Below are positions 52,327 to 64,000 of a stretch of 64,000 nucleotides of DNA, piece by piece (the stretch's first letter is position 1; each line of letters begins with the position of its first letter). The notes below the pieces were generated by a model. That model did no database searches. It was given only the letters and a program-made list of their open reading frames with translations, and was not told the DNA's origin. The position numbers and the translations under genes are program-made. Origin of the DNA: Bacteroides sp. (GTDB lineage: Bacteria; Bacteroidota; Bacteroidia; Bacteroidales; Muribaculaceae); NCBI GenBank assembly GCA_014801735.1, contig JAAVDO010000004.1, forward strand, positions 26,348 to 90,347, given 5' to 3'.

Positions 52327-53252
52327 ACTATCGGAAAATCATTCTTATGGCGGCGGCAATAGTTTGGGCCGTCATCTCGGTGTGCGCTCAGACAACAGAG
52401 GCACGTAAAATTGGTCGCCAAGGGTATTATGCCATGATGAACGGCGATTATAAAACTGGTATTCAATTGTTAACAAAGGCTGCAGAAGCTGGTGACGATG
52501 AAGCTCAAAAAAATCTCGGAGTCTGTTACGAAAAAGGCAAAGGGGTAGCAGCTGATCACAATAAAGCTTTCTACTGGTTCAAAAAAGCAGCTGACCAAGG
52601 GAATGAACAGGCTCAATATGGCGTGGCAATTTTATATAAAGATGGTAGAGGTGTTGATAAAAATCTTGCTAAAGCCTTCTTTTGGTACAAAAAGTCAGCT
52701 CAAGGAGGCTATATCCCTGCGTACAATTCTCTTGGCTTGTGTTATGAGAATGGCGAGGGTTGCGAGCAAAACCTTGAGAATGCTGTCTATTGTTATAGAA
52801 TAAGCGCTGAAGGAGGGAATCCTACAGCTATGTGCAATCTCGGTTACTGCTACGAGACAGGGCGCGGTTGCGAAAAAGACTCCGAGAAAGCTGTGGATTG
52901 GTACAAAAAGGGAGCCGACGCCGGGAATTCAAGAGCCATGTGCAATCTCGGGTATTGCTACCATAAAGGTCAGGGTTGTGAGCAAGATTATGAAAAAGCC
53001 GTGTATTGGTACAGGAAGAGTATCGAAGCTGGCAATTCTTTGGCAATGAGTAATCTCGGTTACTGTTATGAAAAAGGCCATGGTTGCGAGCAAGACTTAG
53101 AGAAAGCCGTGTATTGGTACAAAAAGGGAGCCGAAGCAGGTGAGCCTCTGGCAATGCGAAATCTCGGGAATTGCTACGAGAAGGGCCAGGGTTGTCAGCA
53201 AGACTTAGAGAAAGCAGCATATTGGAAGAAAAAAGCTGCCGAATCCAAATAA
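52323..53252 (+). CDS. Exported cysteine-rich Sel1-repeat protein A
   Basis: The 309 aa protein has a signal peptide ending in VCAQ, a degenerate first helical pair, and seven 36-residue Sel1 (TPR-like) repeats from residue 65, e.g. LGYCYEKGHGCEQD followed by EKAVYWYKKGAEAG. In the last five repeats a Cys stands at positions 4 and 11, which could form intra-repeat disulfides in the periplasm, as in principle in Helicobacter Hcp proteins (which place their Cys differently). Sel1 solenoids bind other proteins; the partner is unknown. It pairs with the 128 aa lipoprotein that follows. Confidence 0.85.
   Translation: MNYRKIILMAAAIVWAVISVCAQTTEARKIGRQGYYAMMNGDYKTGIQLLTKAAEAGDDEAQKNLGVCYEKGKGVAADHNKAFYWFKKAADQGNEQAQYGVAILYKDGRGVDKNLAKAFFWYKKSAQGGYIPAYNSLGLCYENGEGCEQNLENAVYCYRISAEGGNPTAMCNLGYCYETGRGCEKDSEKAVDWYKKGADAGNSRAMCNLGYCYHKGQGCEQDYEKAVYWYRKSIEAGNSLAMSNLGYCYEKGHGCEQDLEKAVYWYKKGAEAGEPLAMRNLGNCYEKGQGCQQDLEKAAYWKKKAAESK
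52515..53252 (+). repeat. 108-bp tandem repeats coding Sel1 units (copy A)
   Basis: About seven units of 108 bp, in frame, code for the Sel1 repeats of protein A. The later units are close in DNA sequence, so unit number could change by slippage or recombination. Confidence 0.75.
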
Positions 53253-53381
53253 ACATTAATCTGTGAATATTCTCAGAGAGCGTATCCTTTCGGCTGACAC
53301 TTCTGCCACGTTTCTTTAATCTGAAAACCATCTACAAGATAATAGCCAACAAAATCAACACTAAAAATCCAACTATCTGAA

Positions 53382-53768
53382 ATGAAAAATTTTATTTATT
53401 CGGTAATGTTGCTTGTCATGGGATTAGTCGCAATGGTCTCCTGTGGCCGTAGCGTACCCAACACTCCCGAGGGAGTTGCCGAGGCAGCAGCTAATGCCTT
53501 TTACCATCTTGACTATGAAACCCTTCGAAACCTTACCGATCCAAACGATGAGGGAATCATAAATACTCTTAACCGCTGGGAGAGGGAGGCAGAAAAGGCT
53601 AAAGAATATTTTGTGATAGATGAAAGTGTTGTGTATAAGGCTGAAAAAGTAAACGACTACACAGCAGACGGCGTTATGAAAAGTGTATCTCTCACAGATC
53701 AAGAGGGTAGACACATGAGTATTATCGTCAAAAATGCCAACGGTAAATGGTATTACTGGGGAAACTGA
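53382..53768 (+). CDS. 128 aa lipoprotein, DUF4878-like (copy A)
   Basis: A lipobox is visible (LVAMVSC, Cys21). The mature part begins TPEGVAEAAANAFYHLDYETLRNL and ends NANGKWYYWGN, a pattern like DUF4878/NTF2-like small lipoproteins. It is ~80% identical by eye to the gene at 55327. It lies 129 nt after Sel1 protein A and 1 nt before Sel1 protein B, so each lipoprotein is interleaved with a Sel1 protein. Confidence 0.72.
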   Translation: MKNFIYSVMLLVMGLVAMVSCGRSVPNTPEGVAEAAANAFYHLDYETLRNLTDPNDEGIINTLNRWEREAEKAKEYFVIDESVVYKAEKVNDYTADGVMKSVSLTDQEGRHMSIIVKNANGKWYYWGN

Positions 53769-53769
53769 G

Positions 53770-55137
53770 ATGGCCTTCCGAAGAATTACAATTATTGCTG
53801 TGGCAGTACTCTTAGGTGTTGCCATTTTGTGCGCGCAGACAAGTGAGGCTAACAAAGTCGGTCGCCAAGGGTATGATGCAATGGAGAGAGGTGACTATTC
53901 GACTGGTCTCACTTTGCTTACTAAGGCCGCCGAAGCTGGGGATAAAGAAGCTCAGCACCATCTTGGTATATATTATCTCAACGGTATTGGTGTACCTAAT
54001 GATGATAGTAAAGGTTTCTTTTGGGAAAAATCATCTGCGGATCAAGGCTTTCCTCCTGCTCAATATAACGTTGGGGTTATGTACTCTATAGGTAAAGGTG
54101 TGGGAAGAAATCTTGAAAAGGCTTTTTTTTGGTACTCAAAATCAGCAGAAAACGGTTTTGTTGAGGCGTTTGTAAATCTTGGGGCATGCTATGCTGATGG
54201 CTTAGGCTGTGAGAAAAACTCCGAGATGGCTGTTTCTTTGTATAGGAAGGGAGTAGAATCGGGTGACCCGAGAGCCATGACTCGTCTTGGGGTATGCTAT
54301 GCCGATGGCCAAGGGTGTGAAAAAAACTCCGAGAAGGCGGTCTACTGGTTTAGACAGGGTGCTGAGGCCGGTAATGCAAGGTCAATGTCTAATCTCGCAT
54401 TCTGTTATGCTAATGGTCAAGGCTGCGAACAAAACAATGAAAAAGCTGTCTATTGGTACAGAAACGGTGCCGAAATGGGAGATTCTGCTGCTATGTTTGG
54501 TCTTGGATACTGCTATGAGAAAGGCCACGGTTGCGAACAAGACTATAGGAAAGCAGTGTATTGGTACAGAAAGAGCGCCGAAGCCAGTGATCCTACCGCC
54601 ATGTGTAATCTCGGGTATTGTTACGAGAATGGCCTTGGTTGCGAGCAAGACTTTGAGAATGCTGTATATTGGTACAGAAAGGGAGCCGAATCTGGGGATC
54701 CTATGGCAATGGCACATCTTGGGTATTGTTACCAAAATGGTCAAGGTTGCGAACAAGACTATAGGAAAGCCGTGTATTGGTACAGAAAGAGTGCCGAAGC
54801 TGGTAATCATACGGCCATGTGTAATCTTGGATACTGCTATGAGGAAGGCCACGGTGGCGAACAAGACTACAATAAAGCCGTGTATTGGTATAGAAAGAGC
54901 GCCGACGCCGGTAATCCTCTGGCGATGAATAATCTCGGGTGTTGCTATGAGAAAGGTCACGGTTGTGGGCAAGACTACAAGAAAGCAGTCTATTGGTACA
55001 AAAAGGGAGCTGAAGGAGGTGATTCTACAGCAATGCGCAATCTCGGGAATTGCTATGAGAAAGGCCGGGGCTGCGAGCAAGACTTGAAGAAAGCTGCATA
55101 TTGGAAAAAAAGAGGCACTGAGGCGAGTAATCGTTAA
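53770..55137 (+). CDS. Exported cysteine-rich Sel1-repeat protein B
   Basis: The 455 aa paralogue of protein A has the same signal-peptide end (LCAQT) and a matching N-terminal region (GRQGYDAMERGDYSTGL). It carries eleven 36-residue Sel1 repeats from residue 65, four more than A. Most have Cys at positions 4 and 11; repeat 9 has Gly in place of the second Cys. I chose ATG 53770 (MAFRRITIIAVAVLLG); the upstream open frame lies inside the lipoprotein gene. The difference in repeat number between A and B shows that the array expands or contracts. Confidence 0.85.
   Translation: MAFRRITIIAVAVLLGVAILCAQTSEANKVGRQGYDAMERGDYSTGLTLLTKAAEAGDKEAQHHLGIYYLNGIGVPNDDSKGFFWEKSSADQGFPPAQYNVGVMYSIGKGVGRNLEKAFFWYSKSAENGFVEAFVNLGACYADGLGCEKNSEMAVSLYRKGVESGDPRAMTRLGVCYADGQGCEKNSEKAVYWFRQGAEAGNARSMSNLAFCYANGQGCEQNNEKAVYWYRNGAEMGDSAAMFGLGYCYEKGHGCEQDYRKAVYWYRKSAEASDPTAMCNLGYCYENGLGCEQDFENAVYWYRKGAESGDPMAMAHLGYCYQNGQGCEQDYRKAVYWYRKSAEAGNHTAMCNLGYCYEEGHGGEQDYNKAVYWYRKSADAGNPLAMNNLGCCYEKGHGCGQDYKKAVYWYKKGAEGGDSTAMRNLGNCYEKGRGCEQDLKKAAYWKKRGTEASNR
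53962..55137 (+). repeat. 108-bp tandem repeats coding Sel1 units (copy B)
   Basis: Eleven in-frame units. Several are nearly identical at the DNA level (for example the units around 54510-54930), which fits recent duplication. Confidence 0.75.
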
Positions 55138-55326
55138 GCCGTGAATATTCTCAGATAGTATAACTCGCGTGTATGGCAGTGAGTTAAACTAAGGACGAGC
55201 AGTCTGTTGGTTTATAAAGCTGTAAAAAATGTTTTTCAAGTGACACTTCTGCCACGTTTCTTCAATCTGAAATCCATCTATAAGATAATTGTCAAAAAAT
55301 CAACACTATAAATCCAACCAACTGAA

Positions 55327-55713
55327 ATGAAAAGTTTTATTTATTCGGTAATGCTGCTTGTCATTGGAGTAGTCGCAATGACCTCATGTGGCCGCAGCGT
55401 ACCCAACACTCCCGAGGGAGTTGCCGAGGCAGCAGCGAATGCCTTTTACCATCTTGACTATGAAACCCTTCGAAACCTTACCGATCCAAACGATGAGGGA
55501 ATCATAAATACTCTTAACCGCTGGGAGAAAGAGGGAGAAGATGCGAAAGATCTATTTGTGATAAAAGAAGATGTGATCTATAAGGCTGAGAATGTCAACG
55601 ACTACACAGCAGATGGCGTTATGAAAAGTGTATCTCTTACTGCTAAAGATAACAGACATATGAGTATAATCGTCAAAAATGCCAACGGTAAATGGTATTA
55701 CTGGGGAAAGTAA
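55327..55713 (+). CDS. 128 aa lipoprotein, DUF4878-like (copy B)
   Basis: The protein has the same length, lipobox (VVAMTSC) and order as the copy at 53382; most differences fall around residues 65-85 (KEGEDAKDLFVIKEDVIYK). The ~85 bp before each copy also match (53295 on and 55241 on, both starting TGACACTTCTGCCACG), so the duplication included the leader. It is the last island gene; the right repeat begins 23 nt after the stop and supplies its terminator. Confidence 0.72.
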   Translation: MKSFIYSVMLLVIGVVAMTSCGRSVPNTPEGVAEAAANAFYHLDYETLRNLTDPNDEGIINTLNRWEKEGEDAKDLFVIKEDVIYKAENVNDYTADGVMKSVSLTAKDNRHMSIIVKNANGKWYYWGK

Positions 55714-55736
55714 CTTAATCTGTGACTATCCGTAAT

Positions 55737-55787
55737 TCCGGCCGGTGATTGCTTCCTGTAAGCGTCGCCGGCCGGATTTTTCCGTTT
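55737..55787 (+). repeat. Right copy of the 51-bp direct repeat; also the terminator of lipoprotein B
   Basis: Identical to 50830-50880, including the hairpin and T-run. The metH promoter region starts directly after it. Confidence 0.92.
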
Positions 55788-55813
55788 TGTTAGATTTATC
55801 GCGGGAAAATCAC

Positions 55814-55821
55814 TACATTTG
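55814..55821 (+). promoter_or_regulatory. Likely -7 box of metH
   Basis: TACATTTG fits TAnnTTTG; no -33 box at the right spacing. It lies 62 nt before the metH ATG. The short leader (to 55882) contains a small GGAGC/GCTCC hairpin but is too short for a cobalamin riboswitch. Confidence 0.45.
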
Positions 55822-55882
55822 TAGTTAATTTAGCGCAGGAGCGTCCCGGCTCCGCGCCAGTTTCCGATAGCAGCAATAAGCA

Positions 55883-59536
<3,654 letters not shown>

Positions 59537-59565
59537 CCATTTATTTGCCGAAGTTTTCCCAAAAT

Positions 59566-59600
59566 ATCGGGCCGGTTGTAGTCAAAACAGCCGGCCCGAT
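59566..59600 (+). terminator. Terminator of metH
   Basis: Arms ATCGGGCCGG (59566-59575) and CCGGCCCGAT (59591-59600) form a 10-bp stem; the U-run after it is weak (TGTTGTC). Confidence 0.55.
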
Positions 59601-59633
59601 TGTTGTCTAATAATAACCCGAATAATATTTGAT

Positions 59634-60161
59634 ATGGAAAATCAGGCACTTGACAATATCCTCACCCGTTCGAGCGTCAGGCTTTTCAAGCCGGGCGTTG
59701 TAATTCCTCAATCCGATCTCACATCAATACTCAAGGCAGGCATGGCTGCGCCATCGGCCGTAAACCGACAGCCATGGAGTTTTGTGGTTGTTACCGACCA
59801 TGCACTGCTCAAGGCTCTGGCCGATGCTCTCCCTTATGCCAAGATGACAGCCAAGGCATCGGCAGCAATAATTGTTTGCGGCGATCCGGAACGTTTCCTC
59901 GACGGTATCGACAACACTCTCTGGATTCAGGATCTTTCCGCCGTGAGCGAGAATATTCTGCTGGCCTCCCATGCGCTGGGTTACGGAGGGGTATGGACAT
60001 GCGTATATCCTCATGTCGAGCGTGAGAAACCCGTTTCTGAGATCCTCGGTCTGCCCGATGGTTTGATACCGTTCAGTCTGATCCCGATAGGTGTTCCCGA
60101 CCGGGCACCTCACATCATGGATAAATGGAATCCCGACCGGATACACTACAACCGTTGGTGA
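59634..60161 (+). CDS. Nitroreductase family protein
   Basis: The 175 aa FMN-binding protein starts MENQALDNILTRSSVRLF, followed by APSAVNRQPWSFVVV (FMN-binding) and GYGGVWTCVYPH, and ends in the typical KWNPDRIHYNRW. Such enzymes reduce quinones or nitro compounds with NAD(P)H. I chose ATG 59634; upstream codons run through the terminator. The physiological substrate is unknown. Confidence 0.88.
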   Translation: MENQALDNILTRSSVRLFKPGVVIPQSDLTSILKAGMAAPSAVNRQPWSFVVVTDHALLKALADALPYAKMTAKASAAIIVCGDPERFLDGIDNTLWIQDLSAVSENILLASHALGYGGVWTCVYPHVEREKPVSEILGLPDGLIPFSLIPIGVPDRAPHIMDKWNPDRIHYNRW

Positions 60162-60205
60162 TTGAAAGGGAGTAAATTTTTTTCGGTAAATTTTCAGTAA
60201 AAAGG

Positions 60206-60236
60206 TTGGAGGGATGGTTAAATATAATTAATTTTG
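60206..60236 (+). promoter_or_regulatory. Promoter of the frdCAB operon
   Basis: TTGG (60206-60209), 19-bp spacer, TAATTTTG (60229-60236). Start point near 60243, leader ~57 nt. Confidence 0.65.
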
Positions 60237-60299
60237 CCGAAAGCATTCGTTACCGTAAAATCTTTTCCAAGAACAATAAACCTAAATTTCACAAATCTT

Positions 60300-61187
60300 A
60301 TGTGGTTAACAAGCTCATCTGTAGGACGTAAGCTCGTGATGGCCATCACCGGCGCGTGTCTTGTCCTATTCGTAACGTTCCATGCGTTGATGAACGGTGT
60401 CGCGCTCTTCTGGCCGTCGGCTTACAACGCCGTCTGCGCTTTCCTGGGCGCCAACTGGTATGCCTTGATCGCTTCGATCGGTCTGGCAGCCCTGTTCATC
60501 ATCCACATCATTTATGCAGTGTGGCTCACCATCCAGAACCGTAAGGCTCGCGGCAACGACCGTTATGCAGTCTATTGCAAGCCCAAACAGGTTGAATGGT
60601 CTTCTCAGAACATGCTCGTGCTGGGTATCGTGATCATCGCATTCCTGGTGATCCACCTTATTCAGTTCTGGGCCAAGATGCAGTGGGCGGAGATCTGCCA
60701 TGATCCCGTTCATGTAGATGGCGTGATGATTGCTCCCCAGAGCGGAACACTCTTCCTGCAGCTCGCTTTCAGCCAGGTGTTCACCCCCATCGTCTACATC
60801 ATCGGCTTCATCGCTCTCTGGTTCCACATGACCCACGGTTTCTGGTCGATGTTCCAGTCGGCCGGCTGGGATAACGACACATGGCTGCCCCGCCTGAAGA
60901 CTATCTCCTGCTGGTGGACAACCATCGTTGTAGGTCTTTTCATCGCGCAGGCTATCGTATTTACCGTTCAGGCTCACCGCGGTGCTTATCTCACCGATCC
61001 TCAGCTCATCGAACAGTATCAGGAATTCAACGCTCACATGGTTGCCGGTTTCGAGCAGCCTTCTTATCCCGGTGTCGACTGCCAGAACAGCGACTGCAAC
61101 GATTGTGTAAGCAATGACGCTGCCTGCAACCAGGGCGCATGCGATCAGGCATGTGTTGAAGTTGTTGAGGTGGTCGAAGAACAGTGA
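60300..61187 (+). CDS. frdC: Fumarate reductase/succinate dehydrogenase cytochrome b subunit
   Basis: The 295 aa membrane subunit anchors the enzyme and carries haem b between quinone and the iron-sulfur subunit. About five hydrophobic helices are visible ([59 protein letters not shown]), with helix His as haem ligands ([21 protein letters not shown]). This single-chain Bacteroidetes type B subunit is usually ~230 aa; here a ~35-residue tail adds six Cys ([19 protein letters not shown] onward, about residues 260-285) and an acidic end. I chose ATG 60300. frdA follows after 50 nt. Confidence 0.9.
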   Translation: MWLTSSSVGRKLVMAITGACLVLFVTFHALMNGVALFWPSAYNAVCAFLGANWYALIASIGLAALFIIHIIYAVWLTIQNRKARGNDRYAVYCKPKQVEWSSQNMLVLGIVIIAFLVIHLIQFWAKMQWAEICHDPVHVDGVMIAPQSGTLFLQLAFSQVFTPIVYIIGFIALWFHMTHGFWSMFQSAGWDNDTWLPRLKTISCWWTTIVVGLFIAQAIVFTVQAHRGAYLTDPQLIEQYQEFNAHMVAGFEQPSYPGVDCQNSDCNDCVSNDAACNQGACDQACVEVVEVVEEQ

Positions 61188-61237
61188 TCGGACATCATCC
61201 TTTTTCAAGTAACTATCTTAACTCCCCATATACTGTT

Positions 61238-63271
61238 ATGGCAGACTACAAAAAGCTCGAGGGCATGATCGACTCTACCCCCATCATGAAGGATTATGCC
61301 GACATCGAATCAGCTAAACTTCCCGAATTTCAGATAGACTCCAAGATACCCGAAGGTCCCATCGCAGAGAAGTGGACCAACTACAAAGCTCACCAGAAGC
61401 TCGTTAACCCCGCCAATAAGCGTAACCTCGACGTTATCGTAGTCGGTACAGGTCTTGCAGGTGCTTCGGCTGCCTCGACTCTCGGTGAACTCGGTTTCAA
61501 CGTTTACAATTTCTGCATCCAGGATTCGCCCCGCCGCGCTCACTCTATCGCTGCTCAGGGTGGTATCAATGCTGCAAAAGATTATCAGAACGACGGCGAC
61601 TCGGTTTACCGTCTGTTCTACGACACCGTGAAGGGTGGTGACTTCCGCTCGCGCGAGGCAAACGTTTATCGTCTTGCCGAGGTGTCGAACAATATCATCG
61701 ACCAGTGTGTGGCTCAGGGCGTTCCTTTCGCACGCGAATACGGCGGTCTGCTTGCCAACCGTTCGTTTGGCGGTGCACAGGTTAGCCGTACTTTCTATGC
61801 AAAGGGTCAGACCGGTCAGCAGCTTCTGCTCGGTGCATACTCTTCGCTCAACCGTCAGATCAAGAAGGGCACCGTGCGCAGCTTCAACCGCCGCGAAATG
61901 CTCGACCTTGTTATCGTCGACGGCCGTGCACGCGGTATCATCGTTCGCAACCTGATCACCGGCGAGCTTGAGCGTTATGCCGCTCATGCTGTGGTTCTCG
62001 CAACCGGCGGATATGGCCGCACATTCTTCCTTTCGACCAACGCCATGGGCTGCAACGGCTCGGCTGCAATACAGGCTTTCAAGAAAGGTGCTTATCTGAG
62101 TAACCTGGCCTTCACACAGATCCACCCCACATGTATCCCCGTTCACGGTGAGGATCAGTCGAAGCTCACCCTGATGAGCGAATCGCTCCGTAACGACGGC
62201 CGCATCTGGGTTCCCAAAAAGAAAGAGGATGCCGAGGCTATCCGCGCCGGCAAGAAGAAACCTACCGATATTCCCGACGAGGACCGCGACTTCTATCTGG
62301 AGCGCCGCTATCCCGCCTTCGGTAACCTCTGTCCCCGCGACATCGCCAGCCGTGCCGCCAAGGAGCGCTGCGACGCTGGCTTCGGCGTAGGTACAGGCAA
62401 TGCCGTATATCTTGATTTCAAATATGCTATCGAGCGTCTGGGCAAGGATGCTGTGGCCGACCGCTATGGCAACCTTTTCGACATGTATCAGATGATCTCC
62501 GACGACAATCCCTATGAGACTCCCATGATGATCTTCCCCGCCAGCCACTATACGATGGGTGGTATCTGGGTTGACTACGAGCTTCAGACCTCGATCAAGG
62601 GTCTCTTTGCCATCGGTGAGTGCAACTTCTCTGACCACGGTGCAAACCGTCTGGGTGCCAGCGCTCTGATGCAGGGTCTTGCCGACGGTTACTTCGTTCT
62701 GCCCTATACCATGCAGAACTACCTGAGCGACCAGATCAAGGTTTCGCGCAAGACATTCGATATCAACCATCCTGAATTCGACGAGGCTGAGAAGAAGGTT
62801 CGCGAGCGCATCAAGAAGCTCATGGATATCAAGGGAACCAAGAGCCCCGATGAGATCCATAAGAAGCTGGGCCACGTGATGTGGAATCTGGTGGGCATGG
62901 GCCGCACACTCCAGAGTCTCGTGAAGGCTATCGATGAACTCGAGACCGTCAAGAAGGAATTCTATACCGACCTGCGCATCGTAGGCCGTGCCGACGATCT
63001 CAACACCGAGCTCGAAAAGGCTCTGCGTCTGGAAGACTTCCTCGTTATGGCCAAGATGATGGCTATCGACGCCCTTCACCGCAATGAGAGCTGCGGCGCT
63101 CACTTCCGTGAGGAGTATCAGACTGCCGACGGCGAGGCTGCACGCGACGACGAGCACTACATGTATGTGAGCTGCTGGAAGTATACCGGCGACAATGAGA
63201 AGCCCGTCCTGCTCAAGGAGCCCCTCAAATATGAGGCTATCAAGGTTCAGACCCGTAACTACAAGTCGTGA
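61238..63271 (+). CDS. frdA: Fumarate reductase/succinate dehydrogenase flavoprotein subunit
   Basis: The 677 aa subunit holds covalent FAD and the dicarboxylate site. The dinucleotide motif [13 protein letters not shown] lies near residue 65, the FAD-linking His in [16 protein letters not shown] near 90, and HPTCIPVHG and the active-site Arg in [14 protein letters not shown] follow. The C-terminus ends [11 protein letters not shown]..., as in family members. I chose ATG 61238 (MADYKKLEG). It is the second gene of the operon and is followed by frdB after 43 nt. Confidence 0.95.
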   Translation: MADYKKLEGMIDSTPIMKDYADIESAKLPEFQIDSKIPEGPIAEKWTNYKAHQKLVNPANKRNLDVIVVGTGLAGASAASTLGELGFNVYNFCIQDSPRRAHSIAAQGGINAAKDYQNDGDSVYRLFYDTVKGGDFRSREANVYRLAEVSNNIIDQCVAQGVPFAREYGGLLANRSFGGAQVSRTFYAKGQTGQQLLLGAYSSLNRQIKKGTVRSFNRREMLDLVIVDGRARGIIVRNLITGELERYAAHAVVLATGGYGRTFFLSTNAMGCNGSAAIQAFKKGAYLSNLAFTQIHPTCIPVHGEDQSKLTLMSESLRNDGRIWVPKKKEDAEAIRAGKKKPTDIPDEDRDFYLERRYPAFGNLCPRDIASRAAKERCDAGFGVGTGNAVYLDFKYAIERLGKDAVADRYGNLFDMYQMISDDNPYETPMMIFPASHYTMGGIWVDYELQTSIKGLFAIGECNFSDHGANRLGASALMQGLADGYFVLPYTMQNYLSDQIKVSRKTFDINHPEFDEAEKKVRERIKKLMDIKGTKSPDEIHKKLGHVMWNLVGMGRTLQSLVKAIDELETVKKEFYTDLRIVGRADDLNTELEKALRLEDFLVMAKMMAIDALHRNESCGAHFREEYQTADGEAARDDEHYMYVSCWKYTGDNEKPVLLKEPLKYEAIKVQTRNYKS

Positions 63272-63314
63272 TCCACACCCTTTTCCCTAACCCCACATCC
63301 AAAGTGCATTATCA

Positions 63315-64000
63315 ATGGAAAACAATATAAGCGTAAATCTCAGAATTTGGCGTCAGCGTGGTCCTAAGGAAAAAGGCCAGTTCGTCAACTATCACCTCGA
63401 CAACGTGTCCACCGGCTCGTCTTTCCTCGAAATGCTCGATATGCTCAATCAGCAGCTCGTCGAGAAGAACGAGGAGCCCGTGGTGTTCGACAGCGACTGC
63501 CGCGAGGGTATCTGCGGCATGTGCTCGCTATATATCAACGGTCATCCCCACGGCCCGGTACAGGGTATCACTACCTGCCAGCTCCACATGCGTAAGTTCA
63601 ACGACGGCGACACCATCACTATCGAGCCCTGGCGCTCGGCCGCTTTCCCCGTGATCCGCGACCTGATGGTGAACCGCAACGCTTTCGACCAGATCCAGCA
63701 GGCCGGCGGCTACGTATCGTTCAACTGCGGCGGTGCTCAGGATGCCAACTCTCTGCCTATCTCCAAGGAGGTGGCCGACGTTGCTATGGACTCGGCAACA
63801 TGCATCGGTTGCGGTGCGTGTGTGGCTGCCTGCAAGAACGGTTCGGCTATGCTCTTCGTGAGCGCCAAGGTGAGCCAGTTCGCTCTCCTTCCCCAGGGTC
63901 AGGTAGAGCGCAAGCGTCGTGCCCGCGCAATGGTTGCCAAGATGGACGAACTCGGATTCGGCAACTGCACCAACACAGGTGCCTGCTCGGCTGAGTGCCC
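63315..64000 (+). CDS. frdB: Fumarate reductase/succinate dehydrogenase iron-sulfur subunit (3' end outside window)
   Basis: The frame opens at ATG 63315 ([23 protein letters not shown]) and is still open at 64000, so the gene is cut; 228 codons are visible. The [2Fe-2S] site is present ([16 protein letters not shown], with a fourth Cys in TTCQLH), as is the first Cys group of the C-terminal clusters ([12 protein letters not shown]), and a later [11 protein letters not shown] begins the last group. It transfers electrons between the cytochrome b and flavoprotein subunits. Confidence 0.94.
   Translation, partial: MENNISVNLRIWRQRGPKEKGQFVNYHLDNVSTGSSFLEMLDMLNQQLVEKNEEPVVFDSDCREGICGMCSLYINGHPHGPVQGITTCQLHMRKFNDGDTITIEPWRSAAFPVIRDLMVNRNAFDQIQQAGGYVSFNCGGAQDANSLPISKEVADVAMDSATCIGCGACVAACKNGSAMLFVSAKVSQFALLPQGQVERKRRARAMVAKMDELGFGNCTNTGACSAEC

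Larger units (their letters stand above)
50881..55787. mobile_element. Candidate genomic island with duplicated Sel1/lipoprotein modules
   Basis: The 4.9-kb segment is delimited by 51-bp perfect direct repeats, is visibly AT-richer than the flanks, and carries only proteins of export/repeat type with no housekeeping gene. Removing it (one repeat kept) restores M48-terminator-metH. No integrase, transposase or tRNA is present, so it may have arrived by homologous exchange or by a helper in trans. Confidence 0.6.

Noticed and set aside
53962..55137. CRISPR-like array
   Set aside because: The regular repeats are 108-bp in-frame protein-coding Sel1 units with no constant repeat/variable spacer pattern and no cas genes nearby.
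50881..55787. Classical integrative element
   Set aside because: No integrase, transposase, relaxase or tRNA target is present, so I call it only a candidate island with unknown mode of movement.
55788..55882. Cobalamin riboswitch upstream of metH
   Set aside because: The leader is under 100 nt and lacks the expected B12-box pattern; only a -7 box and a small hairpin are visible.
61310..63157. Long open frame opposite frdA (615 codons)
   Set aside because: It mirrors the highly biased codons of frdA and has no signal, motif or family resemblance.

Overview
The window reads as a chromosomal segment of a Bacteroidales gut anaerobe, most likely of the Muribaculaceae/Porphyromonadaceae type. 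Reasons: a SusC/SusD pair, a DUF3078 protein, a C1-family secreted peptidase, sulfatase and GH20 enzymes with signal peptides, an lspA-dksA-ileS cluster, OmpA-type outer-membrane proteins, a Bacteroidetes-style fumarate reductase, and many promoters that fit the Bacteroidetes -33/-7 pattern (TTTG, about 19-20 bp, TAnnTTTG). Almost all of it is ordinary core chromosome. No rRNA, tRNA, CRISPR array, transposase or integrase gene was seen. Family assignments come from recognising motifs by eye, not from a database search.

Layout. 1-4.5 kb: end of a Lys-rich coiled-coil protein, then a leftward, translationally coupled four-gene operon (DUF3078 outer-membrane protein, two secreted unknowns, MATE exporter). 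4.7-8.0 kb: rightward operon mtaB, lipid A-type acyltransferase, GT2 glycosyltransferase. 8.2-13.0 kb: susC-susD, with susC broken by a G9 tract just after the signal peptide. 13.1-21.4 kb: leftward housekeeping run (rplY, pth, S4 protein, TlpA-like lipoprotein, galM, nucleotidyltransferase) and, upstream of it, a C1 peptidase and an acyl-CoA synthetase. 21.6-23.6 kb: metY divergent from an Lrp/AsnC regulator. 23.6-28.7 kb: GH20 hexosaminidase and an outer-membrane beta-barrel protein. 28.9-34.9 kb: small lipoprotein, then ileS-dksA-like-lspA-DUF4296-77 aa protein in a tightly packed operon. 35.2-40.3 kb: two OmpA-family genes, a sulfatase and serine dehydratase. 40.4-43.9 kb: PpiD-like foldase and metK, the latter behind a long structured leader. 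44.2-49.9 kb: a membrane protein with a propeller lipoprotein carrying CxxCH, a phosphohexomutase and a small membrane protein.

50.8-55.8 kb is the one clearly accessory region. A 51-bp perfect direct repeat, which is also the terminator hairpin of the upstream M48 protease gene, brackets 4.9 kb of visibly AT-richer DNA. Inside are a promoter, a membrane protein, a small secreted protein, and two tandem copies of a module made of a cysteine-rich Sel1-repeat exported protein plus a 128 aa lipoprotein. Without this segment, the M48 gene, one terminator and metH would be adjacent. This is the best candidate for an undescribed system in the window.

55.9-64 kb: cobalamin-dependent methionine synthase metH, a nitroreductase, and the fumarate reductase/succinate dehydrogenase operon frdC-frdA-frdB, cut by the window end. 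Functionally, metY, metK and metH give much of the methionine/SAM cycle. The envelope genes (acyltransferase, OmpA proteins, PpiD, LspA, MATE, SusCD) and the fumarate-respiring complex fit a saccharolytic anaerobe.
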